From Lentisphaerota bacterium (lineage in GTDB: Bacteria > Verrucomicrobiota > Kiritimatiellia > UBA8416 > JAIOPI01): DNA of 64,000 nt. The position numbers and the translations under genes were made by a program. Position 1 is the stretch's first letter; each line of letters opens with the position of its first letter. Below the pieces are notes generated by a model. That model ran no database searches. It was not told where the DNA came from and worked only from the letters and a program-made list of their open reading frames with translations. Below, in pieces: positions 1 to 7,553 of this stretch. The stretch lies in contig JAIOPI010000021.1 in NCBI GenBank assembly GCA_021413965.1, forward strand, positions 62,001 to 126,000. Reading direction: 5' to 3'.

Positions 1-3000
1 CGCGACGATGTGCTGGCGCTGCGCCGTCCCGACACGCGGGCGCTGGTGGGGCGGCAGGCGTCGCGTCCGCTGCCGGTTCCCAAGGCCGACGTGAGGCGGC
101 TGCCGGTGGCGGAACCGGACATGCCGACGCCGTCCCGCGCGATCGTGCCGGCGCCGGCGGCATCGACGCCCGCGACGCGGATCGAGGAGTCGCTGGTCGC
201 CGCGCGAGCGGTTGAGGCGCCCGATGTGTCCAAGCCGCTGGTCGCCCCCGCGCGGCCGGTTGAGCAGGCGGCGCCGGTGGATGCGCCCGCGCCGGCCGCA
301 CGGGCAGAGGTGTCGGTTGCGAAGCAAGCCGTGGTCCGGGCGGAGCCGCGGGTGGATGCGCCGGCGGCAAGACCGGCCGCGGCATCGCCGGCGGCGCCTG
401 CGCCGCTGCGCGAGGCGGTGCGCGAGGCAAAGGCCGGCGCCGCGGCCCCGCGCCCCGAGGTGGCGAACCCGGCTCCGGCGGCGGCGGTGCGCGTGCAACC
501 GGAGAGGCTGGCCGCCGCAGAGCAGGCACAAATGGAGTCGCCCGCGATGGCCGCCGCTCCGGCGGCGCCAGGCGCGGCCGCGTTAACCTTGGAGCGCGTA
601 ACCGTGCCGACGGTTGACGCGACAGGCCGCAAGCCGCCTGCGGCAAGCTTGACGCGGACGGTGGTGGCGGAGGCGCGCACGAGCCTGGCGGCCGCCGCGG
701 CACCCGTCGGCCAGTCCCCGTCGGCGGACGTTGTCGAGACGGCGGTCGCGCCTGGCGCGCGCGGTACGGCGGCGGCGGAGCGTGCCGGCCAGCCTGTGCG
801 CCTGGCTGGCCAAGCCACATCGGTCGAGGCTCCGGTTGCTGAGACGGGCGGGCGATCGGCACCGGGCCCGGCGACGCTGGCGGCGGGACGACGCGCAGGA
901 ACGGCAACCGAACCCGGCGATGTCGATGCCCGCCCGGCCGCGCCTCTGCAGGCCGCGGGCGGTGCCGTGGAGGCCAGCAGCCTGGCGGACGACACGGCGG
1001 CGGTGCCGCCAGTTGGGTCGGCGGCCATGGGGCTGGGGGGGGCGACTGTGACATCCGCGCGGAGCGTACCGGCGGCCGATGCGGGCCGGGTTGGGCTGGT
1101 GCGCCAGGTGGCCGAGCTTCCGGTGAGTGACGTGTCCGCCAGCGGGGCCCGCGCCGACAGCCGCGGGGCGCGCGCGCGGTCCGTCGACATCACCCGCGAT
1201 GAGATTTCGGCGATGGTGAACGACGTCCCACGCCCGGCGGCGGGGCCGCATCTGAACGAATCGGCAGAGGCGCGCGCCGCCCAGACCCTGGTGGATGCGG
1301 AGCGGCTCTCGGAGGCGTCGGGGATGGCGGCGAGTGCGCTGGCGGTGGCGGGGGATTTGCAGGCGACCCCAACCCCGGTACGGCAGGCGGTGGACGGGAT
1401 GGCCGGCCGCGCTCGTGCGGCCACGGTATCAACGCCGGAGCGGGGATCGGCGGCGCCGGGGGCTTCTGCCGCACTGGCGACGGCCGCGCTGAATCCGGGG
1501 CGGGTGAAGGCCGGCTTGTCCGCAGGTGAAGGCGCGGCCCGGCCCTCGGCGCCCGTGCAGCACACGACGGGTGCGGAGCCCGGGCGCGGTGCGCGCACCT
1601 TGGCGGGTGAGGCACCCACGGTTCCGGCGCCTGGCGTGTCGGTGCCGGCAGTGGCGGATGTGCGCGTGACCGGTGGTGCGAGCGGGACCCGGGATGCGGC
1701 AGCGGAGGCGGTTGTGACGCGCAGCGCGGCGACGGCGGATTGGACGGATGCGGCGGCGGGAGCAGCGCCCGGTGAGGAGGCGCGAAGCGGGCGTGCGGCG
1801 GGGCGGGCCGGGGCGCGGGTTGAGCGCGCGGCGACGGGGATGGCGGAGCCGGGCAGCGACGGGGAGGCGGTGGCGCGGCCGGCGCTGGCATCCGGGGTTA
1901 TGCGCACGGCGGGTGGCGGTGCACAGACGCTGGTCCAGGAAGCGGTCCCGACGGCCCGGATGGGCGCGGTGGAGGTGGCGGGCCTGCCGACCGGGACGAT
2001 TGTGAAACCGGGGGCGGGGATGGCCGACGAGCGGATCCCGTTGTCGCTCAACCCCGGGGTCGATGCGCGCGGGGAGCCGGTCTTGGCGGCGCCGGCGGCG
2101 GGTGCGGGTACGGCGAGGGGTGGCCGTGGACAGGCGATGCAGGTTGCGAAGGCGTCGCTCGAGGAGGAGGGGGAGGGCGGGGGCACGGCTCTGCCGGTGG
2201 GCGCCGCGGCAGGAGCGGGTGCGGTGGCGACATCCACGCGGGCGCCGGCGCGCGTGCTGGAGGCGTCGGCTGGCGTGGTGGGGGCGGCGCGCGTTGGCAT
2301 TCCGGACGCGCTGCCGGCGGATGCGCGGGCGCAGACGTATCGGTCGGTGGCGGCGGCGGAGATGACGGCCTCGCCCCAGCTTCGGCGCCAGAAGCTGATC
2401 TACTCCCTGCGCTCGCCCGAGAAGCGGCGGGCGCTGATTCGTGAGTTGGGGGGCAGTGAGGACACGGAGCGGGCCGTGGAGCGGGCGCTGACGTGGCTGG
2501 CCACGGTGCAAAGCGCGGATGGACACTGGGACGTGAATGAGTTTCGGGGCGTGGCGCAATGCGGGGGGGCGGGGGACCGGACGGATGGCGACGTGGGCGT
2601 GACCGGCCTGGCCCTGCTGGCCTATCTGGGCGCCGGCTACACACAGGATCGCGGCGACTACCGGGACCCGATCCGCAAGGCGCTGGACTGGCTGATCGCG
2701 GGCCAGGAGGCGAACGGAGATTTGCGGCGCGGGGGGCAGTTGTACGTGCAGGCCATGGCGACCGCGGCGCTGTGCGAATCGTTTTCGCTGACGGGCGACG
2801 AGCGCCTGCGCGAACCGGCCCGGCGCGCGGTGCAGTTCATCATGGAGGCGCAGAATCCGGAGGCGGGATGGCGTTACGAGCCGCGCGAGGATAGCGACAC
2901 GTCGGTGACGGGGTGGCAGGTGCTGGCGTTGAAGAGTGCCGAGATCGCGGGCTTCACGGTTCCGCCGCAGCATTTCGCCTGGACGGCGAGATGGCTTGAA

Positions 3001-3447
3001 AAGGTGCGGCGCGGGCCGGCGGGCGGCCTGTATGCCTACAAGGAAGGGCACGGGCCAACTCCCGTGATGACCGCCGAAGGCTGGTTCTGCCAGCTGTTCA
3101 TGGGGCAGGATGAGCGCACACGCGGCACGGACGAGTCCATGCGCTACGTCATGGAAAATCTGCCGGTATGGGATCCGGGCACGCGCGGCGTGATTCACTA
3201 TTACTATTGGTACTACGCCACGCTCGCCATGCATCTGTCCGGCGTGCCGGAATTTGAGGTGTGGAACCAGGCGCTGCGCGTGGCTCTGCTCAAGGGGCAA
3301 CGCACGAGCGGCCCCGCCAAGGGCAGTTGGGACCCGGTGGATCAGCTGGGCGAGCGTGGCGGGCGCCTCTACTCGACGACGATGGCCACGCTTTGCCTGG
3401 AAGTTTACTACCGCTACCTGCCGTTTTATCACACGGAAGGGCCGTGA
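1..3447 (+). CDS. Ala/Pro-rich protein with C-terminal alpha/alpha-toroid domain (5' end outside window)
   Basis: The reading frame is open from base 1, so the gene probably begins upstream; the first possible start inside is GTG at 10. The first ~800 residues are low complexity (Ala, Pro, Val, Arg, Gly), with no membrane helix visible. From about nt 2455 the protein becomes an ordered repeat domain like prenyltransferase/squalene-cyclase toroids, with QW-like motifs such as QSADGHWD and QNPEAGW and a DTSVTGW segment. The aromatic YYYWYY stretch near nt 3200 matches HWYY in the two toroid proteins at 13295 and 15225. The catalytic DXDD of class II terpene cyclases is absent, so I infer a binding or structural role rather than cyclisation. 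The N-terminal half may be a long flexible spacer. Function unknown. Confidence 0.8.
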   Translation, partial: RDDVLALRRPDTRALVGRQASRPLPVPKADVRRLPVAEPDMPTPSRAIVPAPAASTPATRIEESLVAARAVEAPDVSKPLVAPARPVEQAAPVDAPAPAARAEVSVAKQAVVRAEPRVDAPAARPAAASPAAPAPLREAVREAKAGAAAPRPEVANPAPAAAVRVQPERLAAAEQAQMESPAMAAAPAAPGAAALTLERVTVPTVDATGRKPPAASLTRTVVAEARTSLAAAAAPVGQSPSADVVETAVAPGARGTAAAERAGQPVRLAGQATSVEAPVAETGGRSAPGPATLAAGRRAGTATEPGDVDARPAAPLQAAGGAVEASSLADDTAAVPPVGSAAMGLGGATVTSARSVPAADAGRVGLVRQVAELPVSDVSASGARADSRGARARSVDITRDEISAMVNDVPRPAAGPHLNESAEARAAQTLVDAERLSEASGMAASALAVAGDLQATPTPVRQAVDGMAGRARAATVSTPERGSAAPGASAALATAALNPGRVKAGLSAGEGAARPSAPVQHTTGAEPGRGARTLAGEAPTVPAPGVSVPAVADVRVTGGASGTRDAAAEAVVTRSAATADWTDAAAGAAPGEEARSGRAAGRAGARVERAATGMAEPGSDGEAVARPALASGVMRTAGGGAQTLVQEAVPTARMGAVEVAGLPTGTIVKPGAGMADERIPLSLNPGVDARGEPVLAAPAAGAGTARGGRGQAMQVAKASLEEEGEGGGTALPVGAAAGAGAVATSTRAPARVLEASAGVVGAARVGIPDALPADARAQTYRSVAAAEMTASPQLRRQKLIYSLRSPEKRRALIRELGGSEDTERAVERALTWLATVQSADGHWDVNEFRGVAQCGGAGDRTDGDVGVTGLALLAYLGAGYTQDRGDYRDPIRKALDWLIAGQEANGDLRRGGQLYVQAMATAALCESFSLTGDERLREPARRAVQFIMEAQNPEAGWRYEPREDSDTSVTGWQVLALKSAEIAGFTVPPQHFAWTARWLEKVRRGPAGGLYAYKEGHGPTPVMTAEGWFCQLFMGQDERTRGTDESMRYVMENLPVWDPGTRGVIHYYYWYYATLAMHLSGVPEFEVWNQALRVALLKGQRTSGPAKGSWDPVDQLGERGGRLYSTTMATLCLEVYYRYLPFYHTEGP

Positions 3448-3584
3448 ACCGGGGGCGTGTCTGCCCAATCCGTCACGCGCGCGGGATGGCTGGCGGATGC
3501 GTCCGGCGGCGGCGAGGCGACGGTCGCGGTTTCACCCCCCGTCACGGATGGGGCCGGCGAGCTCCACCCGGCGATACCCGGTGC

Positions 3585-3613
3585 TTGCATGAAAGCGCGC
3601 CGGATGATATGTT
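3585..3613 (+). promoter_or_regulatory. Candidate sigma70-type promoter for the leuB-like gene
   Basis: TTGCAT (3585-3590), a 17-base spacer and TATGTT (3608-3613) lie 43 bases upstream of the ATG at 3656. A Shine-Dalgarno-like GGAAAGG sits just before the start. Motif match only. Confidence 0.5.
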
Positions 3614-3655
3614 TTCGGGCTTTTTGTGTGAGATACCGGATGGAAAGGGGCGAGC

Positions 3656-4717
3656 ATGAGCAAGGCGCATAAGATCGCGGTAATCGGCGGCGACGGAACA
3701 GGGCCGGAGGTGGTCCGCGAGGCCATCAAGGTATTGAAGGCGGCCTCCACGCGCTACGGGTTCACCCTCGCGCTGCAGGATTTCGATTTTGGCGGCGAGC
3801 GCTTCCTGCGCACGGGCGAAGTGCTCCCGGCCAGCGCCGTGTCTGATCTCAGCGCGTTCGACGCGATCCTGCTGGGCGCCATCGGGCATCCGGACGTCAA
3901 GCCGGGCATCCTCGAGAAGGGGATCCTGCTCAAGCTGCGGTTCGACCTGGACCAGTACATCAACCTGCGGCCGATCAAACTGTTCCCGGGCGTTGAAACC
4001 CCGATCAAGAACAAGGGGCCGGCGGACATCGACTACGTGGTGGTGCGCGAGAACACGGGCGATCTGTACACCGGCGCGGGCGGGTTTTCGATGAAGGGCA
4101 CGCCGCACGAAGTGGCCATGCAGACGGCGGTGTACACGCGCTTCCAGGTGGATCGCTGCCTGCGCTATGCCTTCGAATACGCCCGCAAGCGCGGGAAGAA
4201 GAAGACGCTGGCCCTGTGCGGAAAGACGAACGTGCTGACGTTCGTGTACGACCTGTGGGAGCGCGCGTTTCACGAGATGGGCGACAAGGAGTTTCCGGAC
4301 ATCAAGCGCGAGTACTACCACGTCGATGCGACGTGCATGTGGATGGTCAAGAACCCGGAGTGGTTCGACGTGATCGTGACCGGCAACATGTTTGGCGACA
4401 TCATCACCGATCTGGGCGCCATGACGCAGGGCGGGATGGGGATCGCGGCAGGCGGCAACATCAACCCCGAGGGGGTGAGCATGTTCGAGCCGATCGGCGG
4501 TTCCGCGCCGAAGTACACGGGCAAGAACGTGATCAATCCGCTGGCGGCGATTTGCGCGGGCGGCATGCTGCTCGACACGCTGGGTGAAGCGACCGCAGCG
4601 GCGGCCGTGGAGCGCGCGGTGATGGACGTGACGGCCAACAAGCTGAAGAGCCTGGCCGCCGGGCAGATGGGGTTCTCGACCACGGAAGTTGGGGATCTGG
4701 TGGCGGCGAGGGTGTAG
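3656..4717 (+). CDS. leuB: 3-isopropylmalate dehydrogenase-like enzyme
   Basis: This 353-residue protein belongs to the isocitrate/isopropylmalate dehydrogenase family, which oxidises and decarboxylates a 2-hydroxy acid using NAD and a divalent metal; in leucine synthesis the substrate is 3-isopropylmalate. The N-terminal [13 protein letters not shown] strand, the substrate-binding [13 protein letters not shown] segment, [12 protein letters not shown], the metal-site [13 protein letters not shown] and the nucleotide-binding [15 protein letters not shown] are all visible. The [18 protein letters not shown] form resembles the shorter actinobacterial-type LeuB, so tartrate or other malate-like substrates cannot be excluded. 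It is followed 120 bases later by asd, another amino-acid gene. The ATG at 3656 has a good ribosome-binding site. Confidence 0.85.
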   Translation: MSKAHKIAVIGGDGTGPEVVREAIKVLKAASTRYGFTLALQDFDFGGERFLRTGEVLPASAVSDLSAFDAILLGAIGHPDVKPGILEKGILLKLRFDLDQYINLRPIKLFPGVETPIKNKGPADIDYVVVRENTGDLYTGAGGFSMKGTPHEVAMQTAVYTRFQVDRCLRYAFEYARKRGKKKTLALCGKTNVLTFVYDLWERAFHEMGDKEFPDIKREYYHVDATCMWMVKNPEWFDVIVTGNMFGDIITDLGAMTQGGMGIAAGGNINPEGVSMFEPIGGSAPKYTGKNVINPLAAICAGGMLLDTLGEATAAAAVERAVMDVTANKLKSLAAGQMGFSTTEVGDLVAARV

Positions 4718-4723
4718 GGCGGG

Positions 4724-4765
4724 GGCAGGGTTCGGGGTTCAGGAGGCAGGGTTCAGGAGGCGGGG
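4724..4765. repeat. G-rich short tandem repeat between leuB and asd
   Basis: GTTCAGGAGGC occurs twice (4737-4747 and 4751-4761) within a stretch of GGCAGGGTTC-type units. Almost all guanines of the runs are on the + strand, so G-quadruplex formation is possible. A related GGGTTCAGGGTTCGGGGGCAGGG stretch occurs near 34567. Confidence 0.6.
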
Positions 4766-4837
4766 CCGGCTGAAGCGGTTCACAGGCCTTTCCGCCCTGT
4801 ACGCTGTACGTATCGCAAAGGGAAGATGGGGCCGATC

Positions 4838-5851
4838 ATGAGCAAGCAATACAACGTGTGTGTGGTTGGGATTGGGGCCGTGGGGACCGAGATGGTGCGG
4901 CTGCTGGAACGCCGGAAGTTCCCGATGAAGTCCCTGACGATTCTGGCGCGCAGCGAGCGCCAGGAAGTGATCGACGGCAAGGCGTACCAGGTGAAGGTGG
5001 CCGAGCCGGCCGCGTTCAAGGGCATGGATTTCGCCTTCTTCGCCGGCACCGAGGGTGCGAAGGGCGCCTCGCAGACGTTGGGTTGGGAGGCGGTCAAGCA
5101 CGGCTGTATCGTGATCGACAACGGCGACGATTTCCGCATGGACCCGCGCGTGCCGCTGGTGGTGCCGGAGATCAACCCGGAGGCGCTCAAGCAGCACCAG
5201 GGGTTGATTGCCAACCCGAACTGCAGCACGATCATTGCGCTGATGCCGCTGGCGCCGCTGCACAAGGCGGTCAAGATCACCCGCATCGTAGCGAGCACCT
5301 ACCAGGCGGTGTCCGGAACGGGCGCCCCGGCGGTGAAGGAGCTCGAGGCGCAGGGCAAGGCGTGGGCGGCGGGGCAGCCGCTGCCGCGCGAGGTGTACCC
5401 GCACCAGATTCTCTTCAACGTTATTCCGGCGGTCGGTTCGTTCAAGGATGATTCCGGCGAAACGACCGAGGAAGTGAAGATGCGCAAGGAGACGCACAAG
5501 ATACTGGGCGATGCGTCGATCCGCGTGGGCAACACCTGTGTGCGCGTGCCGGTGATTAACGGGCACAGCATCGCGATCAACGTCGAGTTCGAGCAGCCGC
5601 TCTCGGTGGAGCAGGCGCGCGCGCTGCTGGCGAAGGCGCCGGGCGTGAAGCTGGTGGACGACCCCAAGGCGGCGAAGTATCCGATGCCGGTGAACGCCTC
5701 GGGGCACTACGACGTGGAAGTCGGGCGCATCCGCAAGGATCAGAGTTGCGACAACGGGCTCGTGCTGTGGTGCGCGGGTGACAACATCTGGAAGGGCGCC
5801 GCGCAGAATGCCATCCAGATTGCGGAAGTGCTGATCCAGACGCAGGCTTAA
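4838..5851 (+). CDS. asd: Aspartate-semialdehyde dehydrogenase
   Basis: Catalyses the NADPH-dependent reduction of aspartyl-4-phosphate to aspartate semialdehyde, the branch point for lysine/diaminopimelate, threonine and methionine. It has the Rossmann motif VGIGAVGTEM at the N-terminus, the catalytic cysteine in NPNCSTI (residue 129 from this start), and the substrate region STYQAVSGTGAPAVKEL. The length (337 residues) is normal. The start is taken at 4838 because GGGAAG at 4820-4825 is well spaced for it; an in-frame ATG at 4826 directly abuts that Shine-Dalgarno sequence and is less likely. It follows leuB and is followed by a hairpin at 5869-5897 facing a convergent gene. Confidence 0.93.
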   Translation: MSKQYNVCVVGIGAVGTEMVRLLERRKFPMKSLTILARSERQEVIDGKAYQVKVAEPAAFKGMDFAFFAGTEGAKGASQTLGWEAVKHGCIVIDNGDDFRMDPRVPLVVPEINPEALKQHQGLIANPNCSTIIALMPLAPLHKAVKITRIVASTYQAVSGTGAPAVKELEAQGKAWAAGQPLPREVYPHQILFNVIPAVGSFKDDSGETTEEVKMRKETHKILGDASIRVGNTCVRVPVINGHSIAINVEFEQPLSVEQARALLAKAPGVKLVDDPKAAKYPMPVNASGHYDVEVGRIRKDQSCDNGLVLWCAGDNIWKGAAQNAIQIAEVLIQTQA

Positions 5852-5868
5852 GTTCGGGGGGTCGGACA

Positions 5869-5897
5869 GGACGAGGGCTCGTCGGGACGCCTCGTCC
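5869..5897 (+). terminator. Hairpin after asd, inside a small direct-repeat region
   Basis: GGACGAGG (5869-5876) pairs with CCTCGTCC (5890-5897) across a 13-base loop, 17 bases after the asd stop. TCGGACAGG is directly repeated at 5862-5870 and 5901-5909. There is no T-run, so it may be a repeat element rather than a classic Rho-independent terminator. Confidence 0.4.
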
Positions 5898-5970
5898 ACC
5901 TCGGACAGGGCGAGCCGCGGCGTGGTTCTGGGGCGTGTGCAGGCTGTGCGATGCGGACGTGCCGGACTTA

Positions 5971-6132
5971 TTAGTATCCCGAGCCGCCGGGCGCGCTCAT
6001 GCCGGGGATTGAGGGGCTGCCTTCCCAGGGCTGGGGGGCATTCCACGGCATGTCGGATTCCGTCGAGGCACAACCGGCGGCGCACAGGGCCACCGCAAGG
6101 GTGACAATCAGCATGGCCAGCGTGCGTTGCAT
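5971..6132 (-). CDS. Small lipoprotein, unknown function
   Basis: A 53-residue product beginning MQRTLAMLIVTLAVALC, with a lipobox-like AAGC and a short Pro/Ser/Gly-rich tail. It would be lipidated and almost entirely exposed in the periplasm or on the outer membrane. The start at 6132 lies 11 bases after the stop of the upstream coiled-coil gene, with TGAGGT as ribosome-binding site, so the two form an operon; a longer in-frame start at 6189 would overlap the upstream gene and lacks the signal peptide at its N-terminus. It may be an accessory of the envelope system encoded divergently from 7554. Confidence 0.6.
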   Translation of the reverse strand: MQRTLAMLIVTLAVALCAAGCASTESDMPWNAPQPWEGSPSIPGMSAPGGSGY

Positions 6133-6143
6133 GGGCGTCAACC

Positions 6144-7259
6144 TCAGAAGAACGCGATGTCGCCGGCCTTGACGGCGGCCTGCTGCCAATCCACGAGCAC
6201 GTCAGCGACAGCCAGCTTCTGATCGCGCTTGATCTGGACCAGCTTGATCTTCGACACGTAGGTATCGCCGCGCTTGAGGAAGAGTTCCACGGAGGGGAAT
6301 CCCGGCGTGTTGGCCTTGGTCATGGCCTCGCGCATGGTGTCGATTTCAGCCAGTGCAACGTCATCGAGTTGCAGCACCACATAGCCCCAGTCCGAGTTCA
6401 CCGAGACGACGCGGCCCTTCTGGCCGGCTTCCATCTTGATGATGCCCGCCGTGGCCATGCCGGTTCCGCCGGGGCCCGAGCCCTTCTTCAGGTCGGCGAT
6501 CTGCTGGCGCTGGGATGTGATGGTCTCGTCGCGCAGCTTGATTTCTTCTTCCTTGTCCTGCAGGAGCTTCTCCTTGGCGGCGACGTCATCCTGCAAGGTG
6601 GTCTTTTCTTCCTCAAGGGACGCCACGGAGCTTTCCAGCTGGCGCTTATCGTCTTCCAGGCCGGCGATCGTGTTCTTCTGGTCGGTATTCTGGGAGAGGG
6701 ACTGGCGCAGCCGCTGCTTGCCTTCGTTCAGGGCCTGGATGGTGTTGACCAGTTCTTCGCGCACGCGACCGAGCTGGTGGCGGGTCTGGTTCAGGCGGTC
6801 CAATTCGTACTGAGCCGCGGCGAGCACCTTCTTGATCGTCGCGTCCATGGTGCCGTCGCCGGTTGTGATCATGATGCCCGTGGCGGGGTCCTTCATGGGC
6901 TTACCGGAAATGGGATCGACCTTGTAGTAATGCATCAAGTCCTCGCGGCGGATGGTCGCCACGGGCTTGTCGGCATCCTCGAGGTACAGCGGGTAATCCT
7001 TCCAGAACGAGGCGCGCTCCGGTTCGGGGATGACCTTGTCCGAGACTTCGGCCACATCGCGTTCGGCAAACGACGCGGGCTTCTGTTCGGGATCGGTCGG
7101 GGTTTCAATGAGTGCGCTCAGCTCGACAATGGCCTTTTCGAGCGACTGGGTGCGAGACTTGAGCAGCTCGCGTTTCCCGAAGAGCATGATGCCCAAGGTC
7201 AACGCGCCCGCGCTCAGAACCAACAGGACGATGGTGAGAACCTGGAGGAGCTTTCTCAC
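6144..7259 (-). CDS. Membrane-anchored coiled-coil protein
   Basis: A 371-residue protein with one N-terminal membrane helix (about residues 6-28, LLQVLTIVLLVLSAGAL), an exported middle region, a long Glu/Lys/Gln heptad coiled coil (about residues 150-275, including EEEKTTLQDDVAAKEKL), a Gly-rich hinge and a compact C-terminal domain of beta-type character (GRVVSVNSDWGYVVLQL). The GTG start at 7259 is preferred to the upstream TTG at 7313 because GCGGAGG lies nine bases before it and the helix then begins immediately. It has its own promoter candidate at 7342-7371 and is co-transcribed with the small lipoprotein. The family is not recognised; a spacer or scaffold role in the envelope is an inference. 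Confidence 0.75.
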   Translation of the reverse strand: MRKLLQVLTIVLLVLSAGALTLGIMLFGKRELLKSRTQSLEKAIVELSALIETPTDPEQKPASFAERDVAEVSDKVIPEPERASFWKDYPLYLEDADKPVATIRREDLMHYYKVDPISGKPMKDPATGIMITTGDGTMDATIKKVLAAAQYELDRLNQTRHQLGRVREELVNTIQALNEGKQRLRQSLSQNTDQKNTIAGLEDDKRQLESSVASLEEEKTTLQDDVAAKEKLLQDKEEEIKLRDETITSQRQQIADLKKGSGPGGTGMATAGIIKMEAGQKGRVVSVNSDWGYVVLQLDDVALAEIDTMREAMTKANTPGFPSVELFLKRGDTYVSKIKLVQIKRDQKLAVADVLVDWQQAAVKAGDIAFF

Positions 7260-7341
7260 TGAATATAGCCTCCGCGTTAAGCTCCCGCCGTAGCGGGTGT
7301 TGTGCCGAAACAAAAAAGAAATTCTCTGACCGAATCATCAG

Positions 7342-7371
7342 AGCATAGGGCCGCGGATGGAGTGAAGGCAA
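7342..7371 (-). promoter_or_regulatory. Candidate promoter for the coiled-coil/lipoprotein pair
   Basis: Read on the minus strand: TTGCCT (7371-7366), 18-base spacer, TATGCT (7347-7342), about 80 bases ahead of the GTG at 7259. Confidence 0.45.
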
Positions 7372-7517
7372 GCGGGAAAACGTCGGCGTGACTTGCGGCC
7401 TGTGAAAAGGATCACGCGTCGGCGTTCGGTGCAAGAGGCGCTGGTGCGGTCCCGCCCGTCCGGCTGGTGTCGGGCGTCTGGAATGCTCACGCCTGCGGGG
7501 CGGCGGCCCAAAAAGAG

Positions 7518-7546
7518 TTGACGCACTTCTGCCCCCCGTGTAGACC
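7518..7546 (+). promoter_or_regulatory. Candidate promoter immediately before the giant TPR gene
   Basis: TTGACG (7518-7523), 17-base spacer, TAGACC (7541-7546). The ATG at 7554 is only seven bases beyond the -10 box and no Shine-Dalgarno sequence precedes it, so the transcript could be leaderless. Confidence 0.4.
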
Positions 7547-7553
7547 GCTTGCT

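Noticed and set aside
1429..3468. 679-codon open frame on the minus strand opposite the first gene
   Set aside because: Arg/His/Pro-rich translation with no domain; produced by the third-position GC of the real + strand gene.
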